DNA from: Rhineura floridana
Taxonomy: Eukaryota; Chordata; Lepidosauria; Squamata; Rhineuridae
Length of the DNA: 64,000 nucleotides
Direction of reading: 5' to 3'
Assembly: GCF_030035675.1 (NCBI RefSeq)
Contig: NC_084487.1
Location: 34,328,474 to 34,392,473, forward strand
The position numbers were made by a program, and so were the translations under genes. Below the pieces are notes generated by a model that saw nothing but the letters and a program-made list of their open reading frames with translations, was not told where the DNA came from and ran no database searches. This document shows positions 30,950 to 43,454 of the stretch, piece by piece (the first letter of the stretch is position 1; each line of letters starts with the position of its first letter).

Positions 30950-31785
30950 AGGACCAGGAAGAGGCCAGGCTGGTCTCCACGACTGTTCTCCTCCCATCCC
31001 CACCAGCCAGATTGCAAATGTAACTATATAAAACAGAAACAATTTAGGCACTTGCTTGCTTAGTCATGTAATCAAAGAGTCCTGCATATTCCAGCTCTCC
31101 GCGTAGAACTTGCACTTATTAGTTGCACATTTGGGGGTATTAAAGAGACTGTCTTATGGACTGGGTGTATCTATGGATGTATGTTTCCCCTGAACTTGGA
31201 AATTCCATATAGGTAGCCATTAACATTATGTCTTTTAAAAAGAGTTGTGATAAGATCTGAACTAAGGACATTGAAGTCTATATTCTTCAGATATCATTTG
31301 CTCTTTCTGTTCTTCTTGCTTAGACAGGTATTTGCCACAATGTCACCTTCACCACCCTGTCCTGGAATTTCAGCTGGTCCTGACTCATAGCCAAGTGTGT
31401 GCTGTGATGTGCATTGATTTTATGATCCAAACTGGCCACACGCTGAAGAAGTAATAACCCCACCACCACCACCACCACAAGACTTCAGATTACGTTTTGG
31501 CTGGGTCTTCTTAAACACTCTGCTTGAAAGCTCTTTGAAGCTTTTTTGTTGTTAATCTGTCAGATATACTCCCATCAAGGGATAGGCTACTGGCTCTGAG
31601 GATGATCTACCTGAGCATTACGTTGTAATCTAGCCTAATACTCTGTCTTTGTTCTGGTCAGTTCAGAACAGAAAGATATGATTGGAACAGTCATATGATG
31701 GAGCTTATTGTGATTGACAGGAGGGAAGATCACTGTTTAATCCCTGTACTTATTTATTTATTGAAACAACAATCCTTGAAACGTG
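30950..31785. other. Unassigned intergenic
   Basis: A short CCA repeat at about 31460-31480; nothing else recognised. Confidence 0.4.
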
Positions 31786-31791
31786 AAGAAG

Positions 31792-31985
31792 CAGTGATGT
31801 AGTTAGGTAATTTTGGACTCTGGACTGAATGATCTTACAGGAGATTTCTTGTTGATTAATTCAAATCATGTTCAGCCACTCTTGTTGCATCTGCCCCTCC
31901 CACCGCTCATTTCTTTGAATGGGGCCCTGGATATTTTTCCTGAAGTCCTGCCCCAATGGTATCACTGAGGAGGCAACTAGAGATC
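31792..31985. mobile_element. hAT-like element (GCAGTGATGTAGTTAGG family)
   Basis: GCAGTGATGTAGTTAGGTAA, GGACTCTGGACTGAATGATC, CTGAAGTCCTGCCCCAATGG. A second copy is at 52130-52330. No duplication resolved. Confidence 0.5.
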
Positions 31986-32138
31986 CCGCTTGCCTGACAT
32001 GCTAGTTTTCTACATTAAGCGGGTTTTTTTTCCACACATGCAACGCCTCCTCCCCATCATCTGCTGTTACAGACAGCAGAAACAGCAAAATGTGACTGTT
32101 TCAATCTTGTGTTTCAGTTCTTCATGTTGCAGTCATAT

Positions 32139-32480
32139 ACACTGGGGTGACCACTTAAGCAATGCCAAAAAGGGAGGAAATGCACTGCCCCCCCAAAGAA
32201 GACAAAAGAGGACACAAATTTGCATGTGTACAGATGTAAATTCAGAAATAATTACTATGATTTAATAGAAATACATGTTTACCATAGTGGGAAGATTGTG
32301 CCCTGGTGAGCTGTGTGCCTCCTCAGTCTGCTGTCCAGGTGTTCATTGTTGATGATGAGCAACTTCAAGGCTCCTCTTGCCCTTCCTTCTTAGGGTTCCT
32401 TATCTTTAAACCAGGCTAGGACTGGACAGCCTCTCAAAGAGAGGATTCCTTCAAATAGAAGGCTGTCCTCTATAAAGCAG
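32139..32480. mobile_element. DNA element A, copy 2
   Basis: GGGTGACCACTTAAGCAATG, GACAAAAGAGGACACAAATT, CAGTCTGCTGTCCAGG, GGTTCCTTATCTTTAAACCA, GGCTGTCCTCTATAAAGCAG match 5757-6376 without its insertions. Confidence 0.65.
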
Positions 32481-32799
32481 GGCAAATACACACTCCCAAT
32501 AAGAAGTATTATTCAATCCGGGGGGCTATTTTTGATTAATGAAATATACATAAGGCCAAGCTGAAGAACAGGAGAGGGACTGTGAGTAACACCATGGGAG
32601 AAGTTGCTACCTGAATGGTGATGTCAACGGGCCAGTGATGCTCTGGGGAAGCTGAGGCCTAGATGTTTGATCAGACTAACATGATCCATGGCTAATTTGT
32701 AGCAGACATAACAGCAGTGGCTAGAGAACATCTAGGATCAAGGGGAAATGGTTCAGACTCCCTTGTTATTTTTGCTACTGCCAGGAGGTGTAATGTTGC

Positions 32800-32935
32800 T
32801 ACATTTGCAGATTTATTACTGCTGTTATTATGACATTATTCTTGCAATTGCTGATCTTCTGATGTATTCTTCTCATTGCTGTAAGCTGCTTTGATCAATT
32901 TTTTGTGTGGAAAAGTGTCATACAAATAAAGGGAG
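32800..32935 (+). mobile_element. L2-like LINE 3' UTR fragment
   Basis: GCTGTAAGCTGCTTTGATCA and GGAAAAGTGTCATACAAATA resemble the GTAAGCCGCCxxGAG ... GGCGGTATAxAAAT terminus, strongly diverged. Confidence 0.5.
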
Positions 32936-32939
32936 AAGG

Positions 32940-34205
32940 AGGAGGTGGTGGCTGCAAAATGATTCAGCGGGGACTGTGTCTCCCCATTCTGTGGTTGCAG
33001 TGGTCCAGCGCTCCAGCCACTGCTCTTCCCTGTCAGTACACAGTGCATTTCTTTCACTTCTCTGCAAAAGAGTGATGAAATGATGGGATATAACACCAGT
33101 GTCTGCTCCAGGTGTTGTTTTATTGGGTGGGGGAGATTGGGCAAGATGCTGTCGGTGGGTCCTCCTTCCACAATGCCCCCTTCCCCACTGCAGATGGTGC
33201 CCATTTATTGGCCTTCTCCTTCAAGGCCCAATCTGTGTAGCTGCCCAGAGGGACAGTGCAAGCAAAGTGGACAGTGTGGTCCATCTCCTCAGTCCTCTTT
33301 CCATGTTCAGTTGAAGACAGGTGAGCATCAACAGCAAGGAGCAGGCACAGCAGGGATATGAGGTTCCAGGGGTTAGGAGCACCAGGCCTCTCTGCAAGGG
33401 TGTGGCCTTCAGCAAGTGCCTGATGATGCAGTCCCCGATGATGCAGTCCCCTGGTGCTGGGCCTCTGTGGCATATTGGACTGGACTGTATGAAGCATTAG
33501 GATCAAATATTGCTGTCTTCACTTAGAGAAAATCAAATGGTAAGGCTGGAAAAGATACCTGCTGGAAATCCTCAAGAGCACCAGTCATGACGATATTTGG
33601 GCTAATTTTACATAAAGGTGACAATTGGGGAAAAATCAGAATTTGATATTTTGTACTTTGAACATTTTTTCCCTTGGAAATTCAATACCTGGAGGAATGC
33701 TTTTCATCATTGCACACTGCTTATGTTATCTCAGTGGGAAGATGTGGCTTTGAAAGCTGATGTTACAAAATTATTATTTTGATATGTATTCATTGACTAA
33801 TTTTAAATGAAATACAGTATAAAATAAATCAAAGATTATACTGGTAAACCCCCTTGATTCCGTCCCCCATCCTTGAGCGTCTGGCATTTTAACTGCCTAC
33901 GTTAAGATAGATACAAATTCTGTACTTATTTGAATGTTCACAAAATATGACAATGTATTCTATCATAATCTGAGCAGAGATATTACAAAATTACTTAACA
34001 GGGCATCCAGAACCCATAGAAGTGGACTGTTTTGAGGTCTTCAGACTACTCTCCAATGAACACTTCTCTCACTTTCTCTATTTCTGGATTCCGCCTTCAA
34101 ATAGCGAGGTGAAATACTACGTTCAGTGGCTAGGCCTCAAAACTATGTCATGATGATTATGTTGGATTGTGAGCAGCAGAACTTTACTAAATGTGTTTTT
34201 TCCCC
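32940..34205. other. Unassigned, lower repeat content
   Basis: 33100-33420 holds overlapping open frames on both strands with no domain and no splice-site support. 33540-34160 is AT-rich and has no recognisable repeat, one of the few apparently unique stretches. Confidence 0.35.
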
Positions 34206-34213
34206 ATCACACC

Positions 34214-34490
34214 CAGTGGTGGCTGATGCTCATTGTAGCTAGTTCGGCAGAAGGCAGGGGCCCAATCGGTAGGCGGAGCCAGAACCAATGTCAGGCATTG
34301 CCAACTAAGCCTAGTTTTGTCTCCATCTTTTTCCCTGTTAAGTTCTACAAGGGTAACATTGAAATTAAGGGGGAGGAGAAAGCTGATAGGTATTGCCACC
34401 CCCTGGACTGGTTGCAAATGAGGAGGCAGGCAGGTGGCAGCTTGCTGAGGTTGGTGGGGCACTGCCCCATTCACCTTCATGGACCAGTGT
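34214..34490 (+). mobile_element. hAT element (CAGTGGTGG family)
   Basis: CAGTGGTGGCTGATGCTC at the left. GAGCCAGAACCAATGTCAGG, CCCTGGACTGGTTGCAAATG and TTGGTGGGGCACTGCCCCAT inside, GGACCAGTGTGCACT at the right. The target-site duplication is not convincing. Confidence 0.72.
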
Positions 34491-34544
34491 GCACTACATT
34501 ACGGTTGTGAAAAAAATATACATGGTGGATATTTCTTCTTCTAT

Positions 34545-35235
<691 letters not shown>

Positions 35236-35239
35236 CTCA

Positions 35240-36010
35240 AAATCTTCATCATCATCATGATAATCTGGATCTTATGAAAGACACAAAGCTGGCTGATGCC
35301 CCCACTCTTCCCTCTAGAAGCTAGGACTAGGGAAGTGCATCATGTTCTGTGGTGTCACTGTACTGTGCATTGCCCCACCCCTACAGCCAACAGCACATGA
35401 TATGTGAGGGGAGAGCAGGACAATGCACAATGCAATGACATCGCAGCATTCATTGTGTGCTACCTAGAAGTAAGACAGGACAGAGGAAAAGATACTCAGA
35501 GGTGTGACATCTTTATGGTTTTTGTAATGTCCCTGTGCTGTAAAGTCAAAACTTTGCTATTTGTGTGTGTCCCCTCTCCTCACTAGTTTAGAGTTTTTTT
35601 CCCATGCAGCATATAGTTTGGTCTGCCTCCTCTTTGTGCAGTCTGCTTCTTACTGGGAGCAAGATGATTCTGCTTAAAGTTTGCTGACAGATTGACAGGA
35701 GCCTACAAATCTGAACTAATGTTTGGACCCTCCAAACTAGTGTCTAAGGTTTCTGTGACCTGACAGCAATTAAGTGGCACAGCATAAGGGAACAGGGCCT
35801 TTGAGAGTTCTTTTTTGGAGTTGGCGGCAGACAAGCTTACATATTTCCTTTCCCTGGCCTTAAGACTGTCTTACCTACCTGCTAAACCGCTGAGCATATG
35901 AGGTGGTCAGGCCAGATCTCAAACTAATAAAAAAGACAAGGGATACTTCTCTACCTATCTCAGTTGAACTACTGGGCAGGGGAAATCTGCCCCAAAAAAG
36001 TAATGAATGC
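35240..36010. other. Unassigned intergenic
   Basis: No gene or clear repeat. Confidence 0.4.
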
Positions 36011-36012
36011 TA

Positions 36013-36448
36013 GGGATGGGGGAGAAATTCAATTCAGTTTGCATTTAAAGCCAAATTTATCAAATTTACGCCTTCTGAAACCACATGAGAACTGAAACAC
36101 AGCCATCCTTTGAAATTCGCACTTACGCAGTTTTGCAATGCAGTTCTCCAACTAAGTAATGTTTTCAAAAATGCATATATTAGGGGAAAGTGTGCATAAA
36201 AACAAATACATCAGTGGAAAAAAAACATATAAAATGCATTATATTAAGAGAAATTTCTTGCAAAAATGTGTCAATAGTCAAAACTGCATACAAAAATGTG
36301 GTTGGTAGTAAAAAATTCTCACTAAAATGCTGGAGAATTTTCATGAAGATCTTTACATTGCAAATTGCTGTAGAAATGTGGAGAACCAAATTTAATATTG
36401 GAAAAATGGGAAAGTGAGAGAACTGAAACTGACAGAGCTTTCCATCCC
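36013..36448 (-). mobile_element. TA-flanked MITE, copy 3 (inverted)
   Basis: GGGATGGGGG at the left and TCCATCCC at the right, both with TA outside (36011-36012, 36449-36450). Reverse complement of copies 1 and 2, with AAAACTGCATACAAAAATGT and AAAGTGTGCATAAAAACAAA. Confidence 0.8.
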
Positions 36449-36449
36449 T

Positions 36450-36985
36450 AATCCATGCTGTATAGGCCCAGGTCAAAGTCAGTGCCACCGCTCTCCTCCT
36501 CCCTCCATTTAACAACACATACTCAAGATCAGACTGTTATACACAGGAATTGCTACCATAACAGCAGGGAAGTGCAAGCCAGCAAAATCATTAGGGACTT
36601 GTGGCGTGAACATGCAACCACCATCTACCAGCTGGGAAGGATGCGGCTCTGTCTGAATTCAGACTGCAAGGAAACTGGAAAAGAAATCAATGGAATGGAG
36701 CCAGATCAAGTGTAAGCACCTTGTCCTCTGTGGATTGGGACTCTCTTTGCCTGCCTCCTCTCAAAGGTGCAATTGCATTGACCATGAATTAAACATCAAC
36801 AGTCTTCTAGCAGACAAAACATATTTTTGAGAATAGCAGGGATCCTGTTGCGAGTCCAGCAATATTTAATTTGCCGTCCACATATAGCTTCTCCGTTCAC
36901 ATAACTCAGAAATGTCGCTGGATATTAATCTACCACCAAAACCACTTACTCTGTTACCTATGTTCTTCAATGAATACACCACGAT
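36450..36985. other. Unassigned intergenic
   Basis: 36590-36715 on the plus strand is open (RDLWREHATTIYQLGRMRLC), but there is no flanking splice pair I trust and no family match I recognise. Confidence 0.3.
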
Positions 36986-36989
36986 GTAC

Positions 36990-37245
36990 ATAAGAACTTA
37001 AAATTGCCCTGCTGACTGAGACCAGAAGCCTGCCTAGCCCAATAAATTTCCCACAGTGGTCACCAAATGCCTATGGGAAGCCCAAATTCAGGACATGAAA
37101 GGATTAGCTGTTTCCTGTGCCTTAGTAACTGGTATTTAAAGGCATAGGGCCTGGAATCCTGGAGGTATAGCCATTACGACTAGTAGTCATTGCTCTTCTC
37201 AATGAACTGTCTAAATTCCCTTTAAGAGCTGTCTCAATTGGTGGC
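36990..37245 (-). mobile_element. CR1 LINE 3' end, diverged
   Basis: ACATAAGAACTTAAAATTGC, TGCCTATGGGAAGCCC, GTAACTGGTATTTAAAGGCA and TTAAGAGCTGTCTCAATTGG follow the CR1 terminus order. Confidence 0.7.
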
Positions 37246-37249
37246 CTCC

Positions 37250-37650
37250 ACATTTTATTTATTTGTTTCAAAGCATTTCTGAACTGCTTAATATTTTTAA
37301 AATCTTGAAGTGGTATGCAATGTAAAAAGCAAACAATATCATTAGACAAAAATATAACTTAAAACCAACAGAACAGCTGTATAAAAACATTTCAAAGCAT
37401 CTAAAAGCAAATACAAAAAAAACCAGGAGTATCAAACACATAAATTAGGGTGCAATCTTATGGGTCAGCCCGGTAATGAAAAGCCTGGGCAAAAAGTTAA
37501 ATCTTTACAAGAAGTCTCATGGTTGCGGTTTCACTCATGGCAGACAAAAGAAAGGGCATTCCATAGTATAGAGGCAACAGCAGAAAATGCCCACAAACTT
37601 CTGTGAAAGTTAATTCCATTGTTTAAAAATGCACTCTGTGAAATACTGCC
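37250..37650 (-). mobile_element. L2-like LINE 3' end, decayed
   Basis: TTTATTTATTTGTTTCAAAG at the left is the tail on the minus strand; GGGCATTCCATAGTATAGAG corresponds to the ALWNSLP coding block. No open frame. Confidence 0.6.
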
Positions 37651-38138
37651 TTTTGCCGTCCTGAATCTCCTACCATTCTGACTGGCTGGATGGTCGTTGT
37701 TGGTGATGCTAAATAAATGTTAAATGTTCCCAGTAAATAAATAGAAACTCCCTGAGAAACCTTGTTCTTTGACACATGTCAAACAGAAAACCCTGGGGCC
37801 TCTCAGATAACAAGTTATGGGAATCCTAGGCTCGTTACAGCTTGTTTTACTCCTGTGGGATCTTCTGAAAGGTTTGTTATTACAAGCAGGACCTGGACAA
37901 TCCCAGCAGCAGTATAGGTTATTTTGGGCACAGCCATTCGCGTAATAGTTTTGTATGGAGGAATTATGACTACTTCCCACTGGGATGCGATTTGATAGCA
38001 GGTATTTATCACAGGCAAAGGTCAATGCTTTCATTATTATGGGTAAATGTTACCATTCAATACTGCAAAAGAAAATGTCCATGATGGGGTCGGGGCAGAT
38101 GCTATATGGCTGATGCATTATTAGAAAGTGTAGTGAAG
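37651..38138. other. Unassigned; odd minus-strand open frame
   Basis: Minus-strand frames at 38018-37815 (INTCYQIASQWEVVIIPPYK, hydrophobic AAGIVQVLLVI) and 38034-37720 are open, but overlap in different phases. I recognise no family. It could be a decayed exon or chance. Confidence 0.25.
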
Positions 38139-38139
38139 C

Positions 38140-38236
38140 TCTTATTTATTTGTTAAAATTTATATACTGATTGATTGTAGAAAACCTCTTAACGGTTTAC
38201 AAAAGACACTAAAATTATAGATAAAACAGTTAATTA
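38140..38236 (-). mobile_element. L2-like LINE 3' UTR fragment
   Basis: TTATTTATTTGTTAAAATTT, TATACTGATTGATTG and AACGGTTTACAAAAGACACT fit the inverted terminus. Confidence 0.55.
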
Positions 38237-38299
38237 TAGTTCCCAGAAAGATGTCAAAAAGAACAAGAGTGAAGGGTAAGGCAGATGGAAATGCTTACT

Positions 38300-38395
38300 G
38301 GATTCCAATTCCCATCATGGCCAACAGTCAGGAATGATGGGAGCTGCAGTCCAACGGCATCTGGAGAGCACCATGTTGACTATCCCTGCTGTAGA
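38300..38395. mobile_element. hAT-like MITE fragment
   Basis: ATTCCCATCATGGCCAACAG, GATGGGAGCTGCAGTCCAAC and CATCTGGAGAGCACCATG, the palindromic MITE group. Confidence 0.65.
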
Positions 38396-38435
38396 CAATA
38401 CTCAGCTAGTTGCTAGAAAATGGCTTGGATCCTAA

Positions 38436-38555
38436 GGTTTGTATTCAACTAAGTGCTACTCAGAGTAGACCAAATGAAATGAATGCACCTACATGAACCA
38501 TGTCCATTCAGTGGGTCTACTCTGAGTAGGACTAGCATTGAACACTACTCTCAGT
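38436..38555. mobile_element. Short foldback MITE, second copy
   Basis: GTTTGTATTCAACTAAGTGC, CTACTCAGAGTAGACC and the return arm GGTCTACTCTGAGTAGGACT. Same family as 362-480. Confidence 0.65.
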
Positions 38556-38774
38556 TGTTCTTCTGCTTGTGCAAGGGTATGTGCAACTTCTGTTGACTCC
38601 CCACTCCATCTGCTGCTTCCCCCTCATAACACCATTACCAAACACTATGGAGCAGATTTTTAAAGGCTGCAGAGGGAAGGAGGCAAGCATTCCATTGATG
38701 GTAGGAAAGGTAGAATCCAAGCCATCACCTCTGTTTTCACTAACTAATCTGGGGCTAATTGCCACTTGGTAAAT

Positions 38775-39055
38775 AAGCACATTAAAAGAGCCTGCTGGAT
38801 CAGGCCAGTGGCTTTTCTAGTCCAGCATCCTGTTCTCATAGTGGACAACCAGGTGCCTGTCGGAAGCCCATGAGTAAGACCTGAACACAACAGCATTCTC
38901 CCTTCCAGAGGTTTCCAGCAACTGGTGGTCAGAAGCACACTGCCTCCACCCATGGAGGCAGAGCATAGACATCATGGCTAGTAGCCATTGATAGCCTTAT
39001 TTTCCATGAATTTGTCTAATCTTCTTTTGAAGTCATTCAAGCTGGTGGCCATCAC
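38775..39055 (-). mobile_element. CR1 LINE 3' end
   Basis: AGAGCCTGCTGGATCAGGCC, TCCAGCATCCTGTTCTCATA, GGTTTCCAGCAACTGGTGGT and TTTTCCATGAATTTGTCTAA. Confidence 0.88.
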
Positions 39056-39124
39056 TGCCAGAGGCAAAAGTGGGTGAAAAAAATAATGTGGGCTACAATG
39101 GTTTTAACACACATTCACAAATTG

Positions 39125-39265
39125 CTCTCTATCCTCCATCCCGGCAAGCAAACCAGGCGAAAAGACTCAAGGAGGATGTGGCTGGGGAGGGTGTGTGACC
39201 TGGGAAGAGACTGATAGGCCTGGAGGGCCACATTTGGCCCCTAGGCTTGAGGCTCCCAGTCCACC
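39125..39265. other. Short dispersed repeat, class unknown
   Basis: TCCTCCATCCCGGCAAGCAA, GGAGGGCCACATTTGGCCCC. Inverted relative of 8401-8560. Confidence 0.35.
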
Positions 39266-39534
39266 CTGATACAATCCACCAGCAGCTACTATTCCATCTA
39301 GTTGCTGACGGAAGGAATGAAAGAAACAAGCAAGGCACTTTTTATTGAGACCAACTGTATTGTATATGTATTTATTGTGTCAGCCATTGCAGAATATTCT
39401 TTCGAAAGAGAAAGGCAGGATATAAATATGAAAAATAGAGTAAAAGAATTGTCACAGCAGGTAGAAAAGGAGCAGGTGACCCGGACACCAGGTGACAATC
39501 CCAATAAAATGAGTACATTTTAATTCCTACTCTC

Positions 39535-39730
39535 TTCCTAGGAGTTCATTTTTCCTTTTTCCCTCTCCCCCATTTTATTCTCACAACAATCATGGGAGGT
39601 AGGTTAGGCTGAGAGAGAACAACTGCCTCAAGATGCATCCAGTTAGCATTATGGTTGAGTGGTGGTTTGAATCTGAGTCTCCCTGGTCTTAGTCTGGTTC
39701 TCTAACCACTACACCACACTGGCTCCAGTG
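39535..39730 (-). mobile_element. tRNA-headed SINE with MIR-like body
   Basis: Minus strand: GAGCCAGTGTGGTGTAGTGG then TTAGAGAACCAGACTAAGAC (tRNA-like A box), GATTCAAACC (B box), and AACCTACCTCCCATGATTGT then TGTGAGAATAAAATGG in the body. Confidence 0.75.
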
Positions 39731-39787
39731 TGGAGTGGCATTTCTAGCAGTCTGGGCTGGGGATGGCTTGGGAGGACATTTTGACTT

Positions 39788-39935
39788 AGGCCAAGGCTGA
39801 GGAACCTATGGCCCTCCAAATGTTGCTGGTCTACAATTCCCATCATCACTCACTACTGGACCCGCTGGCTGAGGGTGATGGGAGTTGGAGTCCAGCAATA
39901 TCTCAACATTCAAAGGTTCCCCACCCTTCTTAGGC
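39788..39935. mobile_element. hAT-like palindromic MITE
   Basis: GGCTGAGGAACCTATGGCCC, TACAATTCCCATCATCACTC and the return arm GATGGGAGTTGGAGTCCAGC, AAAGGTTCCCCACCC. Confidence 0.7.
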
Positions 39936-39974
39936 CATGCTGAGGATGGACTTGTGTCCAATGTTACAGAGGAT

Positions 39975-40500
39975 GATCTTCTATTTGAAGCACTGTCACT
40001 CTATTGCAGCAGACAGTCCTCTAGTTGAAGGCAACCTCTAAAGGGTCTGGCGTTAAAAGATAAAGAACCACCAGAAGGAAAAGCAGCAGGGGCCTTGAAG
40101 TTGCCCATTAATATTTAGCATCTGGACAGCAGACAGAGTTGGCAGACAGGTCACCTGGTCACGTTGTCCTGTTAATGCAAAGATGTCCACCTGTACAATA
40201 GGACTTGCTCTTCCTCTCCTCTCCCCGTGCACCCCAATCTGTTTGGGGATTTCCCCCAACCCTCTAGATCAGATATTGGGAAGCATGGGAGCACATGGGG
40301 AGAGGAATTCCTTGCACCGAGGGGATAACTTTGATGGGTACAACCTAATCTGCCCCACTATAGTGAGATGCTATTTAAAATTATAGTCGTTATTTGCATC
40401 TATCTATATGTACACATTATTAGCATATTCAAATTTTGTGCACACTTGTGCCCTCTTTTGCCTTCTTCTTTGGTGATTCATTTCCTCTCTTTTTTAGCAA
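39975..40500. mobile_element. DNA element A, copy 3 (inverted)
   Basis: CAGTCCTCTAGTTGAAGGCA, GTTAAAAGATAAAGAACCAC, CATCTGGACAGCAGACAGAG and GTGCCCTCTTTTGCCTTCTT are the reverse complement of 5757-6376. Confidence 0.65.
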
Positions 40501-40836
40501 TGCGTCAGTGACCCAGCAAAACAAGACTGACCTCCAGGGTGGGTAATACAGAACCTTTCTAAGCACCTTTAAAAAATTATATCATACTTACAGCTCATTC
40601 TTGGCTCTACCCTCTGCCATTCCAGGACCGGGAGCATGATAATCCCACTCTGACCTAACAGATTTAGAGGTAGCCTTGCTGCAGGAGCAGGATAGATAAT
40701 CTGGTGCAGTTCACAACTTTTTTTTTTTTAAAGAGGCTAGCTGAACACACCACCACTAGCTTTGCACAGAGTGGTAGTGTCCAGGCAGCAAGGACTTTTA
40801 AAAATAAATAATGAAAAGAACTTGAAGTTTGGGAGA

Positions 40837-41115
40837 CAGTGGAGGCTGGTCCATTTGGGCAGATGGGGCACTGCCACACCCGCTTTGGTCTGTTGTCAGC
40901 CAGCTCCCATCTGTCTGCTGTCTTACTTACATCCAGTCCAGGGGGCGACACTGGCTGTCACCTTCCTCCTCCTTAGTCTCAGCCCTGCCATTAAGTAGGG
41001 TGGAGGATGGGAGCAAAACTATAATTAGTTAGCTCTGCCATTGGCTCTGGCTCTACCTATTGTTAGCCTCTGTGCCTTCCGCCCTGCCAGTCCCAATGGT
41101 CGCCAGTCACCACTG
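40837..41115 (-). mobile_element. 279-bp hAT element (CAGTGGTGG family) with TSD
   Basis: Ends CAGTGGAGGCTGGTCC and GTCGCCAGTCACCACTG. Flanks TTGGGAGA (40829-40836) and ATGGGAGA (41116-41123) agree at seven of eight. Inverted relative to 34214. Confidence 0.85.
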
Positions 41116-41123
41116 ATGGGAGA

Positions 41124-42755
41124 AGAGGTGTGGCCAGCCCTGGGACAAAGAACAGATGGCATTTGCACCAGTGACCACTGTAGCCCATTCTACTTCCTGT
41201 TGGCTTGTACCAAAGCACTATGTATTAGAGTTGATGAGTATGCTCTATGCATGAACATATGCATTCGTTTGGATTCCTTTGATTTGAAAGCCCTGCCTCC
41301 TAGTCTTTAGATGTACCCAATAGCAGTGCGTGTGGTGGGGCAGAGCCACCCTCCTGACACCTGGAGGGCAGCAATGAGGTGGGGGCCGCACTGGTACATC
41401 TATGTGGCCCTAAGCTCGCTGTTACTCTGCCCCATCCAGGTAAAGCAATAGGGATACCAGAGTCAGCAAGACAGCTCTGCAGACCAACTCCATTGCACAC
41501 ACTGCTGCTGGATGTGCCCTTTTGTGAGCAGAGCACCCCTGCCACCTGAGATACAGTGCTTAACTTAAGGAATTCCCCTGGCTAGGGTGGTCTGGCAGTC
41601 TAGGGCTCTCTCTGCCAATAGAAGGGAGGTTAAAATTGTTCCAGAGAGCATTTACTTTGCCTTCTTTCTTGCTACAAGGTGTTACCAGACTGGGCTCTGA
41701 TCTTCTTGCCTTGATTTTCTTAATTAATTAATTAATTAATTAAGTTTTAATATAAAGCACTTTGAGAGAACACAGGTTAGAAAGCAGTCGCTACCAGTCC
41801 CAATGGGCAACATTCACCTCTGGTGAGGGTAGCACTCCGCTGCACATGCTCAGAGGTACTTTTTGCATGTGCTGGGGTTGGCCTCAAAAACAAGTTCCGT
41901 GGCTGAGCCCAAGTCTAGACAGGAGTGACTCCAGGAAAACTAGCTTGGAGGACCAAAGGTATGGCAAAGACGTTATCAGGGAAGCAAGGATTTCATCCAT
42001 GGTATATGGGACTTTCGTATACTATAACTGAAAACTGAGCAATTGGGGTAGCAGCAAAGAGTTTGGGGGAGCACCTGCTGCCCTCACTACCCTTGGAATC
42101 ATTCCTGGCTCAGGACCAAAGTTTAGCCTTCTGCAAAGATTCTATTAGGGATCTTAGATTGTCAGGATTTAGCATTTTCTTCAATGGATCATGCAGAAGT
42201 ACATGATTAAGGAGGCAGAAATCTTATAGGGTCACTTCGTAAATCACATTTTGCAAAGACATCCACATCAAATATTCTCTAGGAAAAATGGTGAGCCCAT
42301 CCCCCCGCCCCAATTTAGGTGCAATCTCACTAGATGTTGCTATTTGGGGGGATGTAGTCACTTGGGATTCTTAGACAGTGAGCTAGTTTCATCCCATATC
42401 TTGTGACCCTGCAGCTGGAGGGAGGGTTATGCTAGTACAGTTGCCTTCACTTCAGCAGGAAGGGGAACAGCTGGTTTCGTTTTAGTACACTTTTTTCAAA
42501 AGATGCAACATAGACTATCACCTTGCTGACTAAGCTTGTCACAAAGTGCTGTGGGTAGGTGGGTAAGGAATATACCCTGACAAACGCCTTAACTGGTTAA
42601 TGCATGTCATTTCAGGTAGAGGGAAACAGATCTTATTCCGTGTTTGTGTATGGACAGGAATTATTTCATTGGGACTAAAATCCCCAGCATAGTGTTCTTG
42701 GTGCTTGCTAAGCCCCCCTGCCCCTCCCAATTTCTATACATACATATATGAAAAT
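41124..42755. other. Unassigned intergenic
   Basis: TTAATTAATTAATTAATTAA at about 41715 is a short simple run. No gene seen. Open frames at 41300-41545 and 41762-42031 lack any domain. Confidence 0.35.
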
Positions 42756-42756
42756 G

Positions 42757-43108
42757 GAAATGGACTGCCTTCAAGTCGATCCTGACTTATGGCGACCCTA
42801 TGAATAGGGTTTTCATGGTAAGCGGTATTCAGAGGGGGTTTACCATTGCCTCCCTCTGAGGCTAGTCCTCCCCAGCTGGCTAGGGCCTGCTCAGCTTGCC
42901 ACAGCTGCACAAGCCAGCCCCTTCCTTGTCCGCAACTGCCAGCTGGGGGGAAACTGGGCTCCTTGGGACTATGCAGCTTGCCCATGGCTGCATAGGTGGC
43001 AGGGCACGTAACCCCAGAGCCACTCACTGTGGGGGTGATCTTTAGCTGGCCTTTTACACCCAGGAGACACGAGCGGGGATTTGAGCTCCCAGACTCTGGA
43101 CTCCTAGC
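42757..43108 (-). mobile_element. Sauria-type SINE, long variant
   Basis: Minus strand: BovB-like tail at the left (GACTGCCTTCAAGTCGATCC, TTATGGCGACCCTATGAA), Sauria body (AGAGGGGGTTTACCATTGCC), then about 200 bp more than usual with CCCCGCTCGTGTCTCC at the far end. CATATATG on both sides is a possible duplication. Confidence 0.65.
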
Positions 43109-43454
43109 ATATATGTACATATGTAAGAAAATCTTATCTGTGGGTGCCTTTTTGTCTGTTTTATGTGTTTTTTTATGTGTGTATCTGTGTTTTGACTGTT
43201 GTTTGGGAGGGGGTTTGAGCACTATCAATTTTTCTTCTATGAAATGGGCTTTTTGTGATGCCCATGACATTTGTTTAGATTTTCCAAACGTGCCCCCAGC
43301 CAAAAACAGTTAGGGACCCTTTCCTTGAGATAACACATTCAAGAATGAAAGGTTAACAGCCACATATTGCCTATATTGACACATCCTATGGGAGTGACTA
43401 CTCAGCTCATCTATATGTTTGGTTATGTATCCTACGCATATTTACAGCTTCCAA

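Noticed and set aside
36590-36715. First exon of MYBPC1 or another downstream gene
   Set aside because: The open frame shows no immunoglobulin or fibronectin features and no known N-terminus.
42734-43303. 189-codon minus-strand open frame
   Set aside because: It runs across a Sauria-type SINE and flanking DNA and shows no domain.
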